Of a DNA stretch of 64,000 nt, positions 17,504-26,958 are shown piece after piece (the stretch's first letter is position 1; each line of letters starts with the position of its first letter). Location of the stretch: the NCBI GenBank assembly GCA_947495295.1, contig CANLYJ010000002.1:310001-374000 (forward strand), given 5' to 3'. The position numbers and the translations under genes were made by a program. Source of the DNA: an uncultured Paracoccaceae bacterium (GTDB lineage: Bacteria > Pseudomonadota > Alphaproteobacteria > Rhodobacterales > Rhodobacteraceae). The notes under the pieces are model-generated. The model had not been told where the DNA came from, made no database searches, and worked only from the letters and a program-made list of their open reading frames with translations.

Positions 17504-18373
17504 ATGGTTGGTTTGATCGGTATTGTGGTCATCTTTGTGATGGTTTTTGGCGGCTACCTGTTGGCCGGCGGTAAGATGGGTATCATTCTCAAGTCATTGC
17601 CTTTCGAGATGATCATGATTGCCGGTGCCGCCATCGGGGCCTTTGTGATCAGCAATGACACGTCCGCCATCAAACACACGCTCAAAGATGTTGGTAAGGT
17701 CTTTAAGGGGCCGAAATGGCAGTCCCAGGATTATCGTGATGCCTTATGCATGATGTTTGAGCTGGTTCGGGTTGCCCGAACCAACCCCGTGGCGCTGGAA
17801 GGTCATATCGAAGCCCCTGATACCTCGGACATCTTCGGGAAATATCCTAAGATTCTCGGTGACAAAGAAGCGATCGCGCTGATCTGTGATACACTGCGTT
17901 CGGCATCCATGAACTACGATGACCCGCATCAGGTGGAGGAGGTACTTGAAAAACGAATCGAGGCGACGCTTCATCACAACATGCATTCTTCCCACGCGCT
18001 ACAAACGATGGCTGATGCATTGCCCGCCCTAGGTATTGTCGCGGCGGTATTGGGTGTGATTAAGACGATGGCGTCCATTGACCAACCGCCAGAAGTTCTG
18101 GGTAAGCTGATTGGCGGCGCACTTGTTGGCACGTTCCTGGGCGTTTTTCTTGCCTATGGTATTGTCGGCCCATTTGCCACGAAGGTCAAAGCCGTTATCG
18201 AGGAGGACGCGCATTTTCAGCAGTTGATAAGGGAGGTTTTGGTAGCAAATCTCCATTCTCATGCACCCAATATCTGCGTTGAAGTCGGGCGCCAGAATAT
18301 GCCCAGTCATCATCGCCCAAGTTTTTCGGAAATGGAGGATGCACTGAAAGCGTCAAAGCAGGAGGCGGCGTGA
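17504..18373 (+). CDS. motA: Flagellar stator protein MotA
   Basis: A 289-residue four-span membrane protein, the proton-channel partner of MotB. Spans are seen near residues 1-22, 28-48, 170-190 and 200-222, with the long cytoplasmic loop between the second and third. The pattern MADALPALGIVAAVLGVIKTM and GKLIGGALVGTFLGVFLAYGIVGP in the C-terminal half is characteristic of MotA. AAGGAG precedes the ATG. Upstream at 17421-17435 there is a weaker CTGA-N7-TTAA sequence with the same GGGRACGTTAA core as the flgE site. The start of the next gene overlaps or touches its stop. Confidence 0.94.
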   Translation: MVGLIGIVVIFVMVFGGYLLAGGKMGIILKSLPFEMIMIAGAAIGAFVISNDTSAIKHTLKDVGKVFKGPKWQSQDYRDALCMMFELVRVARTNPVALEGHIEAPDTSDIFGKYPKILGDKEAIALICDTLRSASMNYDDPHQVEEVLEKRIEATLHHNMHSSHALQTMADALPALGIVAAVLGVIKTMASIDQPPEVLGKLIGGALVGTFLGVFLAYGIVGPFATKVKAVIEEDAHFQQLIREVLVANLHSHAPNICVEVGRQNMPSHHRPSFSEMEDALKASKQEAA

Positions 18374-20613
18374 TGCTACGTTTGCTCCTGCTGTTCCTTT
18401 TACCCTTGGCAAGTGCGGCCAACGCCAACCCGGTGCGCGTCCAGACCGGCGAACATGATACATTTACGCGCGTTGTGTTGACGATTCCCAGTGGAGCGGA
18501 CTGGCAACTGAACCGTGACGAGCAAGGCTATATCGTCAGTCTTCCGACATCAGATGGCTATGATATTGATGGTTTTTTCGAACTTATCCCACAAGATCGG
18601 ATTTTTGAGGTATCTCAGAACGATACCAAAGGCGAACTTCGTTTGGGTGTTGATTGCGACTGCTATGCAGATGCGTTTCTCGATCAACCAAATATTCTGG
18701 TTGTGGATATACGTGACGGTACACCTGCCGCTGATTCACCTTTCGAGGTTGTGCAAGTTGGCGCATCATCAGGATTGCCAAAAAGTCCCCCACTGCAACC
18801 AGTCCCGCGCTTCGAGGTGCAGCGCGATCCGTTGATTCCATTAATCGTTTCGCCGGATGCGCCCAAACCGCGACCCGTCATCGAAGCTGAACAGGACGTT
18901 CCGGTCTTAGCTACACCTGATGCTGAGGCCGGCGATCTGCCGTTGTCCTCTGCCGAAGCGCCAGCCGTTTCGGTTGATCTTAATGAGCTGGAGTCATCTG
19001 TTGTCGAAAGTCTCGGGCGCGCGTTGAGCCAGGGTCTATTGGAGCCCGAACTTGAAGGTGGTCTTTCGGATCGTCGCGCCGGTGACCTTGTCGATGTGGC
19101 TGCACCAGGAATTCGCGCGCTGACGGGTGTTGATCGGGCGGCCGTGCCAGAAGACCCGCCAGATATCCTTACACAGGATGGTGGGTCGTGCCTGCCGGAT
19201 CGTTGGTTCGATGTCGGGACGTGGGGCGACGAACGACCATACACAACGCAAATCGGCGAGGCGCGGGCAAAGTTGACATCTGCGACCGACCGAATTGATG
19301 AAAATGCGGTTCTCGAATTGGCCCGGAAATATATCTTCTTCGGTTTTGGTCGAGAGGCCGAACAAACGCTACAGTTGGACGGGGTGCGCTCAATTGAACG
19401 AAACTACTTGATTGCGATGGCGCGTGTCATTGACGGTGACTCTTTTGACCAAAGCTTGTTCTCGCAACAAGCAAGCTGTGCATCACCGGTGGCACTTTGG
19501 GCGTTCTTGGCGTCTGGTCCGGATGCGGTTGATGTTCAGATCGATCAACCGACTGTCCTGCGCACATTCATGAGCTTGCCTGAGGCCCTCAAACAGCATC
19601 TTGCGCCAATGCTCTCGGACCGATTTGTCGACATTGGAGAAAATGATGCTGCGGTGCAAATTATGAAGGTGATTAGATCCATACCAGATGCAACGCTCGC
19701 TGCAGAGCTCGCACAAGTGGGTCTGCTACGATCCCTGGGCGAGGAGGAAACCGCTGTCGAAAAGGTGGTCGAAATCGTCGCCACCGATGTCAGGACTACC
19801 CCGGAAGTGATGATTGCCCGGCTTGATGATGCAATCCAAAATGAACGCCCCCTCACCGAAGATGATTTTCTGTTGGCGGATTCATTGCGGTTTGAAAATG
19901 CGCAGACGTCGGCAGCGATCAATATTGCTACGGCGCAGATACGGGCATACCTTCACCTTAACAATTTTGCCGCAGCAGAACATCTAATCCGGGAGGAAAC
20001 CGGCCGGATAGATGATGAAATCCTGATTGAACTCGAAAACGAGTACGCCCGCGGAGCTGTGGAGGCGATGAAAGCCGATGCCTTTCTTGGATATGTCTTT
20101 GACCCTCTATCCACGAACCTGACACCAGCAACGGAAAACGAGATCGCTGCCCGATTATTGATGCTCGGCTTCCCGGAACGGGCCAAGGAAGTCGTCGCAG
20201 GTCGTGCCGAGAATGATGATGCGAACGAAAGAAGCTATCTGCGAGCCAAAGCTGCGTTGGCTTTGAATGATCCAAGTGCAGTGCTGGTCGCGCTTGATGG
20301 ACGTCAGTCTGAACAGGCAAACAAGTTACGGCGCATTGCCCTGGAAATTGCGCAGTCAGATGGTTTGGTTGCGGAAGCTTATGCAGATGAGGCGCCGCGA
20401 AGCCTTTGGCGTCGGGGGGATTTTTCCGCGTTGATCGATTCAGGCGATCCGTTGTTGCAAGCAGCATCCAATACAGCGCTTGACCGTGAGGTTGTCGCAT
20501 TGGATCCGGACAAGCCGCTGACGAGCAGCAGAAACCTTTTGAACCAGTCTGCGCAGTCAAGAGAGATCATGGACGAGTTGCTTGCGCGGTTTTCAGTTTC
20601 CGACGGCACTTGA
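18373..20613 (+). CDS. Large exported protein of unknown function, motA-linked (746 aa)
   Basis: A 746-residue protein with a signal peptide (residues 1-18, MLRLLLLFLLPLASAANA). The first 100 mature residues (VRVQTGEHDTFTRVVLTIP ... NILVVDIRDG) resemble an AMIN-type beta domain as found in secretin and amidase N-termini; this is a pattern call only. A Pro/Glu-rich linker follows (about 130-270). The remainder is helical with TPR-like periodicity and includes a GGSCLPDRW cysteine region and other paired cysteines (CDCY). The ATG at 18373 is preferred because GGAGG lies seven bases upstream; it touches the motA stop. Comparable genes follow motA in other Rhodobacterales loci as far as I know, and Sinorhizobium has an exported MotC in a similar context, but homology to MotC is not visible. 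Probably a periplasmic stator or rod accessory. Confidence 0.75.
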   Translation: MLRLLLLFLLPLASAANANPVRVQTGEHDTFTRVVLTIPSGADWQLNRDEQGYIVSLPTSDGYDIDGFFELIPQDRIFEVSQNDTKGELRLGVDCDCYADAFLDQPNILVVDIRDGTPAADSPFEVVQVGASSGLPKSPPLQPVPRFEVQRDPLIPLIVSPDAPKPRPVIEAEQDVPVLATPDAEAGDLPLSSAEAPAVSVDLNELESSVVESLGRALSQGLLEPELEGGLSDRRAGDLVDVAAPGIRALTGVDRAAVPEDPPDILTQDGGSCLPDRWFDVGTWGDERPYTTQIGEARAKLTSATDRIDENAVLELARKYIFFGFGREAEQTLQLDGVRSIERNYLIAMARVIDGDSFDQSLFSQQASCASPVALWAFLASGPDAVDVQIDQPTVLRTFMSLPEALKQHLAPMLSDRFVDIGENDAAVQIMKVIRSIPDATLAAELAQVGLLRSLGEEETAVEKVVEIVATDVRTTPEVMIARLDDAIQNERPLTEDDFLLADSLRFENAQTSAAINIATAQIRAYLHLNNFAAAEHLIREETGRIDDEILIELENEYARGAVEAMKADAFLGYVFDPLSTNLTPATENEIAARLLMLGFPERAKEVVAGRAENDDANERSYLRAKAALALNDPSAVLVALDGRQSEQANKLRRIALEIAQSDGLVAEAYADEAPRSLWRRGDFSALIDSGDPLLQAASNTALDREVVALDPDKPLTSSRNLLNQSAQSREIMDELLARFSVSDGT

Positions 20614-20694
20614 TTGGCCCTGTTTCGAGTTACGAATTGTCAACCAATCGCAAATAGGTTGACAGCGAAATAGCAGCAGAAGGTGCGTTTGCGT

Positions 20695-21369
20695 ATGTGG
20701 GGCAGAATGCCGCTGGGGTGTGTGATCCAAATAAGACATGTGGCAGCCTTTGGACTGGCGCTTTTGATCGGCGTCCAACCGGTCCAGTCGCGCGAGGCGA
20801 GCCTGTGTTACGATGCCGCTCGGCTTGCGGCTGCACGAAACAACATTCCCTTTGCGGTTCTGTGGGGTATCACGCAGACCGAAACCGGCCGAAATGAATC
20901 TGGTGTGGTCGAACCTTGGCCCTGGACACTCAATATCCATGGCCAGGGATATTGGCTCAACTCACGTGACGCGGCACGCAGGCGCGCGACTCAAAGCATT
21001 GCGCTGGGGCATGACAGTGTCGATCTGGGGTGTTTCCAAATTAACTATCGTTGGCATCACCAGCATTTCACATCGGTTGACGAAATGTTGGATCCCGACG
21101 CCGGGGCGACTTACGCAGCTAAGTTCTTGAAATCGTTGTTTGCAGAAAAGGGCAATTGGTCGGAAGCGGCTGGCGCATATCATTCACGCACGCCCCGGCA
21201 TGCCGCCAGATATCGGGAGCGGTTTGACCGGTTTTATGCAAGAGCAACCGCAAAGACCAACCAATCAGCCCTCAGGCCAGCCCGACAAAACAGTTTCCCG
21301 TTGCTGCGCCAGGGTTCTGGGCAGACTGCACTCGGTTCGCTGGTGCCATTTGCAGAAAGCGATAGCTAA
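20695..21369 (+). CDS. Flagellum-linked lytic transglycosylase (SltF-like)
   Basis: A 224-residue periplasmic enzyme with a signal peptide (cleaved about residue 32, after VQS) and an SLT-type lytic transglycosylase domain. The catalytic Glu lies in the ITQTETGRNESG motif and the family GCFQINYRWH block follows. It should open peptidoglycan for rod passage. FlgJ in this locus lacks a muramidase domain, so a separate enzyme is needed, as with SltF in Rhodobacter sphaeroides. An in-frame GTG at 20683 overlaps the AGAAGG sequence; the ATG at 20695 is preferred. The C-terminal 40 residues are low complexity. Confidence 0.85.
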   Translation: MWGRMPLGCVIQIRHVAAFGLALLIGVQPVQSREASLCYDAARLAAARNNIPFAVLWGITQTETGRNESGVVEPWPWTLNIHGQGYWLNSRDAARRRATQSIALGHDSVDLGCFQINYRWHHQHFTSVDEMLDPDAGATYAAKFLKSLFAEKGNWSEAAGAYHSRTPRHAARYRERFDRFYARATAKTNQSALRPARQNSFPLLRQGSGQTALGSLVPFAESDS

Positions 21370-21372
21370 TCT

Positions 21373-23463
21373 ATGGCTGGACTTTCACTTCGCGACTTAT
21401 TTCAACCCACGATCATCTTGGCGCTTGCGCTAATGGCCGTCATTGTCATGATGATCTTGCCGATGCCAGCATGGGTATTGGACATCGGACTGGCGGCATC
21501 GTTCGCACTGGCTATCCTTATTTTTACGGTGACTTTGTTCATCGATCGGCCGCTTGACTTCTCCGCGTTCCCGACCGTTTTGCTTGCATCACTGGTACTA
21601 CGCCTGTCGTTGAATGTGTCGTCGACAAAGTTGATTATCGGCGAAGGGCATACAGGGACCGATGCAGCCGGTGACGTGATTGCGGGCTTTGCGATGTTCG
21701 TGATGGGTGGCAATATCCTATTGGGACTGGTCGTCTTTTGCGTGCTGTTGATCGTCAACTTTGTTGTGATCAATAAAGGGGCGACGCGGATGGCAGAGGT
21801 GGGTGCGCGATTTGCGCTTGATGCGATGCCTGGCAAACAATTGGCGATCGACAGCGATATGTCTGCCGGCGCCATAGACCACCAAGAGGCCAAGTTGCGC
21901 CGCGAGCGTGAACAGGCCGAGACGACATTCTTTGGATCACTTGATGGGGCGTCAAAATTTGTAAAAGGCGATGCAATCGCAGGATTGCTTATCACTGCTT
22001 TGAATCTGGTGATGGGACTTATCATCGGTGTCTCGGTTCACAGTATGCCAATTGGGCAAGCGTTTGAAACTTATGCGATTTTGACGGTAGGCGATGGGCT
22101 GGTATCCCAAATACCGGCTGTTGTCATATCGATTGCATCCGCACTGCTGCTTGCGCGTGGGGGGGCGACGGGATCGACTGATTTGGCATTGGTGGCCCAG
22201 TTGGGGCGCCACCCGGCCGCGCTCGCAACTGTGGCACTTCTGATGGGGCTGTTCGCCTTGGTACCCGGTTTGCCGTTTTTGCCCTTCATGGTTGGCGCGC
22301 TTACGCTGGGCGGTTGTGCTTATGTCATGTCTACCGCCGCACAAAAGGCTGCGGCAGAAGCAGCTGCTGAACCCGAAATGACAGAAGAGCCGACGACACA
22401 AACATCGCTGGGGGATGTGTTGGATCTGGATGACATCCATGTGGAATTTGCACCTGATCTGGTCGAGATGGTTCTGGACCCGGGCACGGGGCTGGACGCG
22501 CGGATTGCAAACATGCGCAGCCATGTGGCTACGGCATTCGGTGTTGTATTACCGGAAATTCGTCTGACAGATAACGCAGCCTTGCCGCCCGGCTGTTATG
22601 TGGTGAAGGTGCAGGGGGTCGAACAGGTCCGCGACACTCTGAAATCTGATCAGATCCTGGCCCTGTTGAATGAAGGCGACGTATCCGAGCTGCCAGGGGA
22701 AGTTGTAAAGGAGCCCGTTTACGGTGCGCCGGCACGATGGATCGACCCGGCCAATCAGGAAACGGCGGCGCTTGCAGGTCTTACAACCGTACAACCGACA
22801 GAAGTGTTGGCGACGCATCTGCTTGAAATCGTCAAGCGCAACTTCCCAAGATTATTGACGTTAAAAGCGCTTCGCCGTCGGCTGGACGAAATGGTGAACC
22901 TCAGCGATCCGGCCCGCGCCGAAGCGAACCGGAAAATGCTTGATGAGCTGATACCCGACAAGGTCCCGATTGACGTGCTGTTATCAGTATTGCGTCTATT
23001 GTTGGAGGAGCGGGTTTCAATCCGAAACCTTCCGTTAATTCTCGAAGCCACCGCCGAGGGGCGGCAGCTCTTCCAAACGGCCGACAGCATCACCGAACAT
23101 GTGCGGCAGCGGCTGGGTTTCCAACTGGTGGCAGAGATGCGGCGGCCTGACGGAACCATCCCCCTGGTGCAGTTATCGCCAGAGTGGGAAGACACATTCA
23201 CGACCTATGAAATTCGCACTGATCGCGGCGGCGGAGATGTGGCGTTGCCACCGGAAAGCTTTAACCAGCTCGCAGACGGCATTGCGGAAAAACTGGGCCA
23301 GGCTGCAGCAGCAGGGGCCTATGCGGCTGTTGTGACCTCGATGCGGCGTCGGCGGTTTCTCAGGACAGTAATGGCGGCCAAGGGGATTATGAACCCGGTT
23401 CTATCATTTGAAGAGATTGGCATCGATGCCCGCCCGGCACTTGTTGGTCTGGTGCCGACGTGA
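21373..23463 (+). CDS. flhA: Flagellar export gate protein FlhA
   Basis: A 696-residue export-gate protein. About eight membrane segments occupy residues 12-315, with the family block LRLSLNVSSTKLIIGEGHTGTDAAGDVI near residue 77 and the loop GARFALDAMPGKQLAIDSDMSAG near residue 145 (FHIPEP-type). The remainder is the cytoplasmic ring domain that docks export chaperones. The fliR start (GTG) overlaps its stop. FlhA-FliR-FlhB in one operon is common in alphaproteobacteria. Confidence 0.96.
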   Translation: MAGLSLRDLFQPTIILALALMAVIVMMILPMPAWVLDIGLAASFALAILIFTVTLFIDRPLDFSAFPTVLLASLVLRLSLNVSSTKLIIGEGHTGTDAAGDVIAGFAMFVMGGNILLGLVVFCVLLIVNFVVINKGATRMAEVGARFALDAMPGKQLAIDSDMSAGAIDHQEAKLRREREQAETTFFGSLDGASKFVKGDAIAGLLITALNLVMGLIIGVSVHSMPIGQAFETYAILTVGDGLVSQIPAVVISIASALLLARGGATGSTDLALVAQLGRHPAALATVALLMGLFALVPGLPFLPFMVGALTLGGCAYVMSTAAQKAAAEAAAEPEMTEEPTTQTSLGDVLDLDDIHVEFAPDLVEMVLDPGTGLDARIANMRSHVATAFGVVLPEIRLTDNAALPPGCYVVKVQGVEQVRDTLKSDQILALLNEGDVSELPGEVVKEPVYGAPARWIDPANQETAALAGLTTVQPTEVLATHLLEIVKRNFPRLLTLKALRRRLDEMVNLSDPARAEANRKMLDELIPDKVPIDVLLSVLRLLLEERVSIRNLPLILEATAEGRQLFQTADSITEHVRQRLGFQLVAEMRRPDGTIPLVQLSPEWEDTFTTYEIRTDRGGGDVALPPESFNQLADGIAEKLGQAAAAGAYAAVVTSMRRRRFLRTVMAAKGIMNPVLSFEEIGIDARPALVGLVPT

Positions 23464-24242
23464 TCAACGAACTGCTGCCCCTGCTACCACTATCCCAGGC
23501 CATGTTGTGGACCGGTTTGGTTGTCTTTATCCGGGTTGGTTCCATGATGTCACTGATGCCCGCATTTGGTGATCAGCCGGTTCCGATGCGGATCAGACTG
23601 ATCCTTTCATTGATGTTTACGCTGGTCGTTGCGCCAGCGGTGGCGCCCGACATCGGCACCGCTCCCCAAGACTTGCTGCAAATAGCATCGGTATTGGGCA
23701 AGGAAGTCGCGGCTGGATTGTTTTTTGGCGTTCTGCTGCGCTTTTTCATCCTTGCGTTGCAGATTGCCGGATCGATTGCGGCGCAGTCGACGTCACTATC
23801 GCAAATCTTTGGTGGGTCCGCTGGCGTAGATCCGCAACCGGCAATCGGACATGTGCTGGCCGTAGCCGGAACGGCACTTGCCGCATTGTCGGGACTGCAC
23901 GTGCAAGCGGCGTCTTACATGATCTACACTTACACGATGGTGCCATATGGTGCCGGGCTGACCGGAGAAATCGTCAGTCGGGTCGGCACGGCAGAGGTCG
24001 GTCGGACCTTTGGCATGGGGTTCACCTTGGCCGCGCCATTCCTGATCGCATCGTTGGTCTACAATGTGATCCTTGGCGTCATAAACCGTGCAATGCCGCA
24101 ACTCATGGTTTCATTTGTGGGGGCCCCTGCGATTACAGCGGGCGGATTATTGCTGCTGCTACTTACGGCACCGATCATGTTGGGCATTTGGATGACGGCG
24201 TTCAGTACATTCATGGCCGCACCGTTTGAGGGTTGGCGATGA
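23460..24242 (+). CDS. fliR: Flagellar export protein FliR
   Basis: A 260-residue polytopic membrane protein of the export gate, with about six spans. Signature stretches include VFIRVGSMMSLMPAFGDQPVPMRIRL (near residue 24) and the LQIAGSIAAQSTSLSQIFGG segment (near residue 98). The GTG start overlaps the flhA stop, and its own stop overlaps the flhB ATG (ATGA), so the three genes are translationally linked. Confidence 0.94.
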   Translation: MINELLPLLPLSQAMLWTGLVVFIRVGSMMSLMPAFGDQPVPMRIRLILSLMFTLVVAPAVAPDIGTAPQDLLQIASVLGKEVAAGLFFGVLLRFFILALQIAGSIAAQSTSLSQIFGGSAGVDPQPAIGHVLAVAGTALAALSGLHVQAASYMIYTYTMVPYGAGLTGEIVSRVGTAEVGRTFGMGFTLAAPFLIASLVYNVILGVINRAMPQLMVSFVGAPAITAGGLLLLLLTAPIMLGIWMTAFSTFMAAPFEGWR

Positions 24243-25321
24243 GCAATGAGGCCGAAGACACCGAAAAGCAGTTCGAACCAAGTCAGAAAAAGCTCGACGA
24301 TGCCCGCGCAAAAGGGGAAATCGCAAAATCAACCGACCTGACGACGGCTGCGGCCTATGGTGGCCTACTACTAGTGATGTCAACAATTGGCCCTGCAGCA
24401 TTGATCGGTTTGGCCGCCGCCATGACGGTTTTATTACGCCAGGCTGATGATTTAGCGGCTGTTTTCTTTTCGGGCGCAAGCCGTCCCTTGATGGGTGGTG
24501 TGTTCGCGGCGGCATTCTGGGGTACATTACCGTGGTTCGGTGTGCCTGCCGCGCTGGCTATCCTGTCGGTCGCTGCCCAACGTGCGTTTGTGGTTGCGCC
24601 AAGCAAGATTGCACCAAAACTCAACCGTATATCCCCCATCTCGGGCTTCAAGAACAAGTTCGGGCGGCAAGGGCTTTTTGAGTTCATCAAGAGCCTGACA
24701 AAACTGGTGCTTTACAGTGTGATCATGGGTGTCTTTCTCGTTTCGCAGATTGACCGCATTATTGGCAGCATGCATCTGCCACCCGCACTGATTGTTGCCG
24801 AACTGGGGCGGATGGTTGTTGGACTGATGATCATTGTCGCGGTGTTCGCGGCGATATTGGGCGGCATTGATTACCTTTGGCAAAGTGCGGAACATACCCG
24901 CAAAAATCGGATGAGCCGGAAGGAAATGACGGATGAGCTGAAGCAGTCCGAGGGTGATCCGATGATGAAACAGCAGCGCCGTCAAAAGGCGCAAGAAATC
25001 GCCATGAACAAGATGCTTGTCGATGTGCCCACCGCCGATGTTGTTATCGTTAATCCGACACATTTTGCCGTCGCCTTGAAATGGGATCGCATGGCCGGCA
25101 GTGCGCCGGTTTGTGTGGCAAAAGGGGTCGATGAGGTCGCCAAGAAAATCCGCGAACTAGCGGCTGAACATACTGTTCCGTTGCATTCTGATCCACCAAC
25201 GGCACGGGCTCTTCACGCCAGCGTTGCGATTGGAGCAGAGATCGCGCCGGAACATTACAAGGCCGTTGCTGCCGCAATACGCTTTGCAGAAAGCATCAGA
25301 CAGAAGGCCGGGGGCAAGTGA
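24239..25321 (+). CDS. flhB: Flagellar export switch protein FlhB
   Basis: A 360-residue export switch with four membrane spans in the first 210 residues and a cytoplasmic domain holding the autocleavage site Asn-Pro-Thr-His at residues 272-275 (VIVNPTHFAVAL). Cleavage there changes export from hook to filament substrates. The N-terminal KQFEPSQKKLDDARAKGEIAKS is typical. The ATG at 24239 overlaps the fliR stop; an upstream TTG in frame is less likely. The next gene starts with a GTG overlapping its stop. Confidence 0.95.
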   Translation: MSNEAEDTEKQFEPSQKKLDDARAKGEIAKSTDLTTAAAYGGLLLVMSTIGPAALIGLAAAMTVLLRQADDLAAVFFSGASRPLMGGVFAAAFWGTLPWFGVPAALAILSVAAQRAFVVAPSKIAPKLNRISPISGFKNKFGRQGLFEFIKSLTKLVLYSVIMGVFLVSQIDRIIGSMHLPPALIVAELGRMVVGLMIIVAVFAAILGGIDYLWQSAEHTRKNRMSRKEMTDELKQSEGDPMMKQQRRQKAQEIAMNKMLVDVPTADVVIVNPTHFAVALKWDRMAGSAPVCVAKGVDEVAKKIRELAAEHTVPLHSDPPTARALHASVAIGAEIAPEHYKAVAAAIRFAESIRQKAGGK

Positions 25322-25713
25322 CCGACAGAAATAAACTGGATAAGTTGCGTGCGTTATCTGGTTTGCAGTTTCGCGCAGCTCAGGCAGAGATGGCAGCAAT
25401 TTTGCGACGGGAGGAGGGGTTACGCCAGAATTTGGCACAACTGACCCAAAGCAAACAGTCGCAGGCGCGCGCGCCCCGCGCCCCGGATGATGCGGCACTG
25501 GTGGCGGGGGCTGACATTCGTTGGCAGCAATGGGTCGATCAGAGACGCGCGACCATCAATGGCGAACTTGCGCAGGTGCTGGTTCTAAAGGAAAACTGTA
25601 AGCATAAGCTCAAGATCGCGTTTGGGCGTGATCAGGCGGTTAACGGCCTGCAAAAAAAGCATGTCCAGTCGCGGCAGCAGTGGGTGCGCCGCAAGGAAAG
25701 CTACGAATCCTGA
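25318..25713 (+). CDS. FliJ-like coiled-coil protein
   Basis: A 131-residue highly charged helical protein with no membrane segment, the profile of FliJ or other flagellar export stalk proteins. GTG at 25318 overlaps the flhB stop. Its 3' end overlaps the 3' end of the convergent second fliL-like gene by 13 bp. No clear family motif is visible; length (FliJ about 140) and position are the support. It could also be an unrelated export chaperone. Confidence 0.5.
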   Translation: MTDRNKLDKLRALSGLQFRAAQAEMAAILRREEGLRQNLAQLTQSKQSQARAPRAPDDAALVAGADIRWQQWVDQRRATINGELAQVLVLKENCKHKLKIAFGRDQAVNGLQKKHVQSRQQWVRRKESYES

Positions 25714-26204
25714 CGTATAATATCGATAATCAGAACATCGGTCACGTTATCCCCGGCAACCTCTTGCGCGCTTCGCAGGAGTTCATTGCGGAGCGACCTC
25801 ATATTGGTGCCGCTCGTGAAGTTACCTGAAAATCCACCAATATTCGCGTGATCAAACATGACCTGCAGAAAGCCGTCGCGCAATTTCGGTTCGATGGCAA
25901 AAACAGTCGCGCGGCTGCCGGGCACAACTTCGAGGTTGAGTGACATCACAACCAGTGCCGCGACGGCGCCATCCTCAACAACGGGGATGACGAACTGATT
26001 ATTGAGTTTCGCATATTCCCGTTCCTCGGGGATCGCTGCGACTGGCGCGGGACTGTGATTTTCATCAGCTTCAGCGGGGTCGCCACAGGGATGACCATCG
26101 GCGAGTGGATCTTCTTCATGTGCGGGTTTCAAAAAGAGGCCGGCACCCACACCGCCGCCGACACCAATCAGTGTCAGCAAAAGAGGCAAAAGCAACTTCA
26201 TCAT
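25701..26204 (-). CDS. Second FliL-like membrane protein
   Basis: A 167-residue protein with one membrane span at residues about 2-23 (rich in Leu and Gly) and a periplasmic domain ending in LRNELLRSAQEVAGDNVTDVLIIDIIRQDS, the pattern of a FliL C-terminus. The acidic linker after the span also fits. Start at ATG 26204 (MMKLLL), with GGAGAA six bases upstream; a longer frame exists to 26537 but overlaps flgH. Two FliL paralogues are known in some alphaproteobacteria. It is the last gene of the flgB-to-fliL minus block, next to flgH. Confidence 0.65.
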   Translation of the reverse strand: MMKLLLPLLLTLIGVGGGVGAGLFLKPAHEEDPLADGHPCGDPAEADENHSPAPVAAIPEEREYAKLNNQFVIPVVEDGAVAALVVMSLNLEVVPGSRATVFAIEPKLRDGFLQVMFDHANIGGFSGNFTSGTNMRSLRNELLRSAQEVAGDNVTDVLIIDIIRQDS

Positions 26205-26226
26205 GATGAATTCTCCGATCCGGGGC

Positions 26227-26955
26227 TTAGAAGGGCAGCGCCTGTTCAAGGATCTGCTGTCCGTATCGCGGCTGCTGCATGTCGGTGATCTGGCCTCGTC
26301 CGCCATAGGAAATCCGGGCTGACGCAATCTTGTCGTAGGTGATTTCGTTCTGCCGGGTGATATCTTCAGGGCGGACATAGCCGGTAACAAGCAATTCGCG
26401 CAGTTCGAAATTGACCCGCACCTCTTGCCGCCCGAAAATCGCCAAAACACCGTTCGGCAAGACATCAGTGATTGTGACAGCGACCCGTAGTTCCAGTTTT
26501 TCGTTGCGGCGCACGGTCCCGTCGCCCGATGACGCACTTTGCGAATTCAGATCCACCAGAGATGATGATGTCGCACCGTCTGGCAAGACCTTGTCCAGCC
26601 GCTGTGGGATGCCAAAAAGCTGCGGAAGGCCAGCCTGTTGTGAGGCAGATCTAGACCGGTCGCTAGAGTTCGAAATCTCGGCCCTGTCATCGATTTCGAT
26701 GACGACGGTCATGATGTCCCCGCGCAACATGGCGCGACGGTCCCCAAGCAATGACCCCCTGGCCCCTGTCCAAAGTGACGCGTGCGATGACGGGGCAAGT
26801 GCAACTGTTTCGATTCCATTTTGTGTGCCGGGGTTCAGCATCGCATTGCGTTCCACGGTTCTGTCGGGTGCAGTAAAGGGGGGTGGTTTACCCACCGGGC
26901 TTGTGCCGCAACCGGCAAGCAAGGCGACCAGAAAAAGATTTTTGCGCATTTTCAT
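26227..26955 (-). CDS. flgH: Flagellar L-ring lipoprotein FlgH
   Basis: A 242-residue outer-membrane lipoprotein forming the L-ring. The signal ends in the lipobox LLAGC (Cys near residue 16). Family stretches are GSLLGDRRAMLRGDIMTVVIEIDDRAEISNSSDR (near residue 68) and the C-terminal VRVNFELRELLVTGYVRPEDITRQNEI with SARISYGGRGQI. Length is close to E. coli FlgH (232). It follows flgA by 3 bp. Confidence 0.95.
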   Translation of the reverse strand: MKMRKNLFLVALLAGCGTSPVGKPPPFTAPDRTVERNAMLNPGTQNGIETVALAPSSHASLWTGARGSLLGDRRAMLRGDIMTVVIEIDDRAEISNSSDRSRSASQQAGLPQLFGIPQRLDKVLPDGATSSSLVDLNSQSASSGDGTVRRNEKLELRVAVTITDVLPNGVLAIFGRQEVRVNFELRELLVTGYVRPEDITRQNEITYDKIASARISYGGRGQITDMQQPRYGQQILEQALPF

Positions 26956-26958
26956 TCC

